Positions 60,601-63,600 of a stretch of 64,000 bases of DNA are shown here, in pieces (the first letter of the stretch is position 1; the number at the start of each line of letters is the position of its first letter). Source of the DNA: Gerris lacustris. Its lineage: Eukaryota > Arthropoda > Insecta > Hemiptera > Gerridae. The stretch lies in NCBI GenBank assembly GCA_951217055.1, contig OX578278.1:47691574-47755573 (forward strand). Reading direction: 5' to 3'. The notes under the pieces are model-generated. The model searched no databases. It was not told the DNA's origin and saw only the letters and a list, made by a program, of their open reading frames with translations. The position numbers were made by a program, and so were the translations under genes.

Positions 60601-63600
60601 AAAAGATCTAGATTATAAAATTTCAAGCATTAAGATGTTTGGAAGCTATGACCATTAATTTGATGAGCCCTTCTTTAAAATATAAACATACAAAGTTTGA
60701 TAGTTTTAATTATCGTATTGCTTTGAATATAAGACGCACTTTTTTCCTGTTTTTGCATCGTGAAAATTGGGATGTGCCTTATATTCTAGGTGCGTCTTAT
60801 AATCAATGTATTCTAGTGTAACAACCTTTTTCTACAGACTTCTCTTTCAAGAGTAAAGCTGAGATTTTGTTTTTACTTTTTATTTCCAGTTCTCTGAATT
60901 TTGCCAGGATATCATAGTTGGGCCCTCCTATTTAATCAATTTTCAGGAATTTTAACGTGTTCAATTTCAGATGAGATTCGATGAAAAGGGTTCCATTGGC
61001 CATTGACCATTGAGAATTATTAGTTATTAATTAATTTTTTAGAAAGGAAGTAAGAGTAATAAAAGTCTTGATCTCATTCAGTCATAATCTAGGAACAAAC
61101 ACTGCGTGTTAACAGAGGTAGAACTGTAATTAACATATTAAAATATTATTTGTATAACTAAAAATGTTTATCAACATACCTCAGAGGGATTTTCTTTTTC
61201 AAGGTTCAACTGTTTCTTAAAATACTCTATGGCTTTTTCATAATTTCCATTGTCACTGTACGTTTGGGATAGTGAAACATAGCACTCTACTAATTCCTTT
61301 CTACAATTACCACTTTTCTCCACACACTAAAACATATATATTTTAAAATAATATAATTCATTATTTACATTTTTTTAATAACATAATTCATTATAATATA
61401 TTTAATTAATAGTCTGCCAATTAGCGTGTCACAAATTTTCCTGGAGTCCATAATTTTTTGCTATTACGACCCATTATTGTCTAATTTTTTTAAAAATTTT
61501 CCTCCATTTTTTTTTTTTTTTTGTGTGTCAAATTTATTTTTAAATGAATAAAAGTACCAATTTGAGCAATATTTAATAAGTGAACGGTTTGGTTAAAATT
61601 AATATGGGACTATCTGAGGGCTACTTTCAACAATCCATAAAAAATGTCTTAAAACTCAGATGAGTAGGTACTTTTAAAGATAAAGATGTAAATAAATTTC
61701 TGTTTCTATGCATGTAGAAGAGAAATCAATGGGCACAGATGGTTAACAATAATAATATGGGACCAACAATGGACTAATTATGACTTACCATCCAAATTTC
61801 AAAATCTATGTAGTTTTTAAGATATGGGGGTTAGCAAAAATGATGAATAACCGACCGAAACAGACAAGAGACCAATCATGTACCCTGATGTCTGAAAAGG
61901 ATTTCTGTCTTGGATTTTTTTAATTCGGAGACATAAAACAATTTTTTTATTCAAACACACAATGCTTTCTTTACCTTCAGTAAGCAAAATTATTTTTTCA
62001 ATTTCATTTAACATTATCTTATTTCTAATAATTGAAATAACAATGAATCCATACAAAATGTTGTATGCCAAATAAAATTTCGGATGCTAAGTGATGGTGT
62101 AATACAAATTTTAATTGCATGATGTCTTATTCATTGCTGGAAAAAAAATCTTAGCTATAATTTAAAAAAATAGATCTAATATTTTTTGCTTGGGTTTTAG
62201 TTTAGTATACATAAAAAAAATCAGTTGAAACAATTATTTTTCTAAGCCGGTATCAAAAAATACGATTGTCATATGAGGGGGTGTTAAATAAACTTCTATA
62301 GAGGCAAAAATATAATTACAATGGCAAACACATTTTTCTTATAAAATACCAGAATGTAACGGGGAAGCCAAGTCTAGAATATTCTAGGAAAGCAGTGTAG
62401 ACCTTAGGCTAGCAAAGGCTTGAATTTCTGTCTAGTGGTGCTTTCCCCCACCAATAATCTAAGAGACTAAGCCCTAGCATGGAGTCACACGGGGAGTCCG
62501 ATCTTAGCTCTGGAGGTGTACACATCTTACAACAATCACTCACACACATTCATATACTAATAAATAACTAGCAACCATATTAACCAGTTTCATTATTCCA
62601 CTCACCAAATCCCCGTTACAAGAAGAAACAAGAAAAAACTCAAGTACAATAGGATTAAATCAAAGCAATCTGGTTTTATAAACTTTTTACTTTCTTATGT
62701 TGGTAGTATGTACAGAGAGAAAATATTGTAAACATTTTGTGGAACAAAAAAATGGATTTTGATAGATTTGAAGGGTTGTGCCAGAAAGTGGTTTTTATAA
62801 AATGTTTTCTGTTGTCTGTCGTCTTTGCAGACTCATACAGCCTAAACTATAGAGCAATTTCAATAAAATTTGGCATACATGTTAAGAAAAATCATACCCT
62901 AAGGCGAAATTTATAAATTAATTTTAGCTTTAAATTTGGGTGCGCTGCTTCCACAGACTCATAGAGCCTAAACTATAGAGCAGAGGTGTCAAACTCAATT
63001 AAAACACGGACCATTTAATAGACTGTTGAGATTCCGCGGGCCACATCACTTTACAAATTTTCTTAAATTTTTGGATAATAATTTATGTTTTAAATATTTA
63101 ATTTAATGTATGTGTTTATTAACCCATTCAATGCGGGAGGATCCACTGTGGATCCATGCCGTGCTAACACGCCTAGCGGGTGGATCCACAGTGGATCCAA
63201 GCCCTCCCTTTCAGCCCTCTGTAGCTTTATTCTCCGTGCCTCGAGTAAAACCATCTTGCAAGGCTCCGTCAGGCCCGCTCACGTTTGTATCCACAAAGGA
63301 TCCAAATTTTTTTTATTTATTTTTAAATTAACTTTTAAAATCGTTTAGATATATCCAGTAAGTGAGGTAGGTTCATGAATTGGATTACGCATTGAATGGG
63401 TTAAACTATTTTATTTTTTTTTTTTTTACCGGAAACTTGGCAGCGCTTTCCCCCAACTAGTTTTCCAATATCTGGATTTAAAGACTGAGAACAGACAATC
63501 TTCATTATAGCAGAGAGATATAATTTATTAGTTAATCTTGATCTGTAGGCCGTTTTATTTAATTTCATGGACGAAAATAGTTGCTCACACAAGTATGTAT

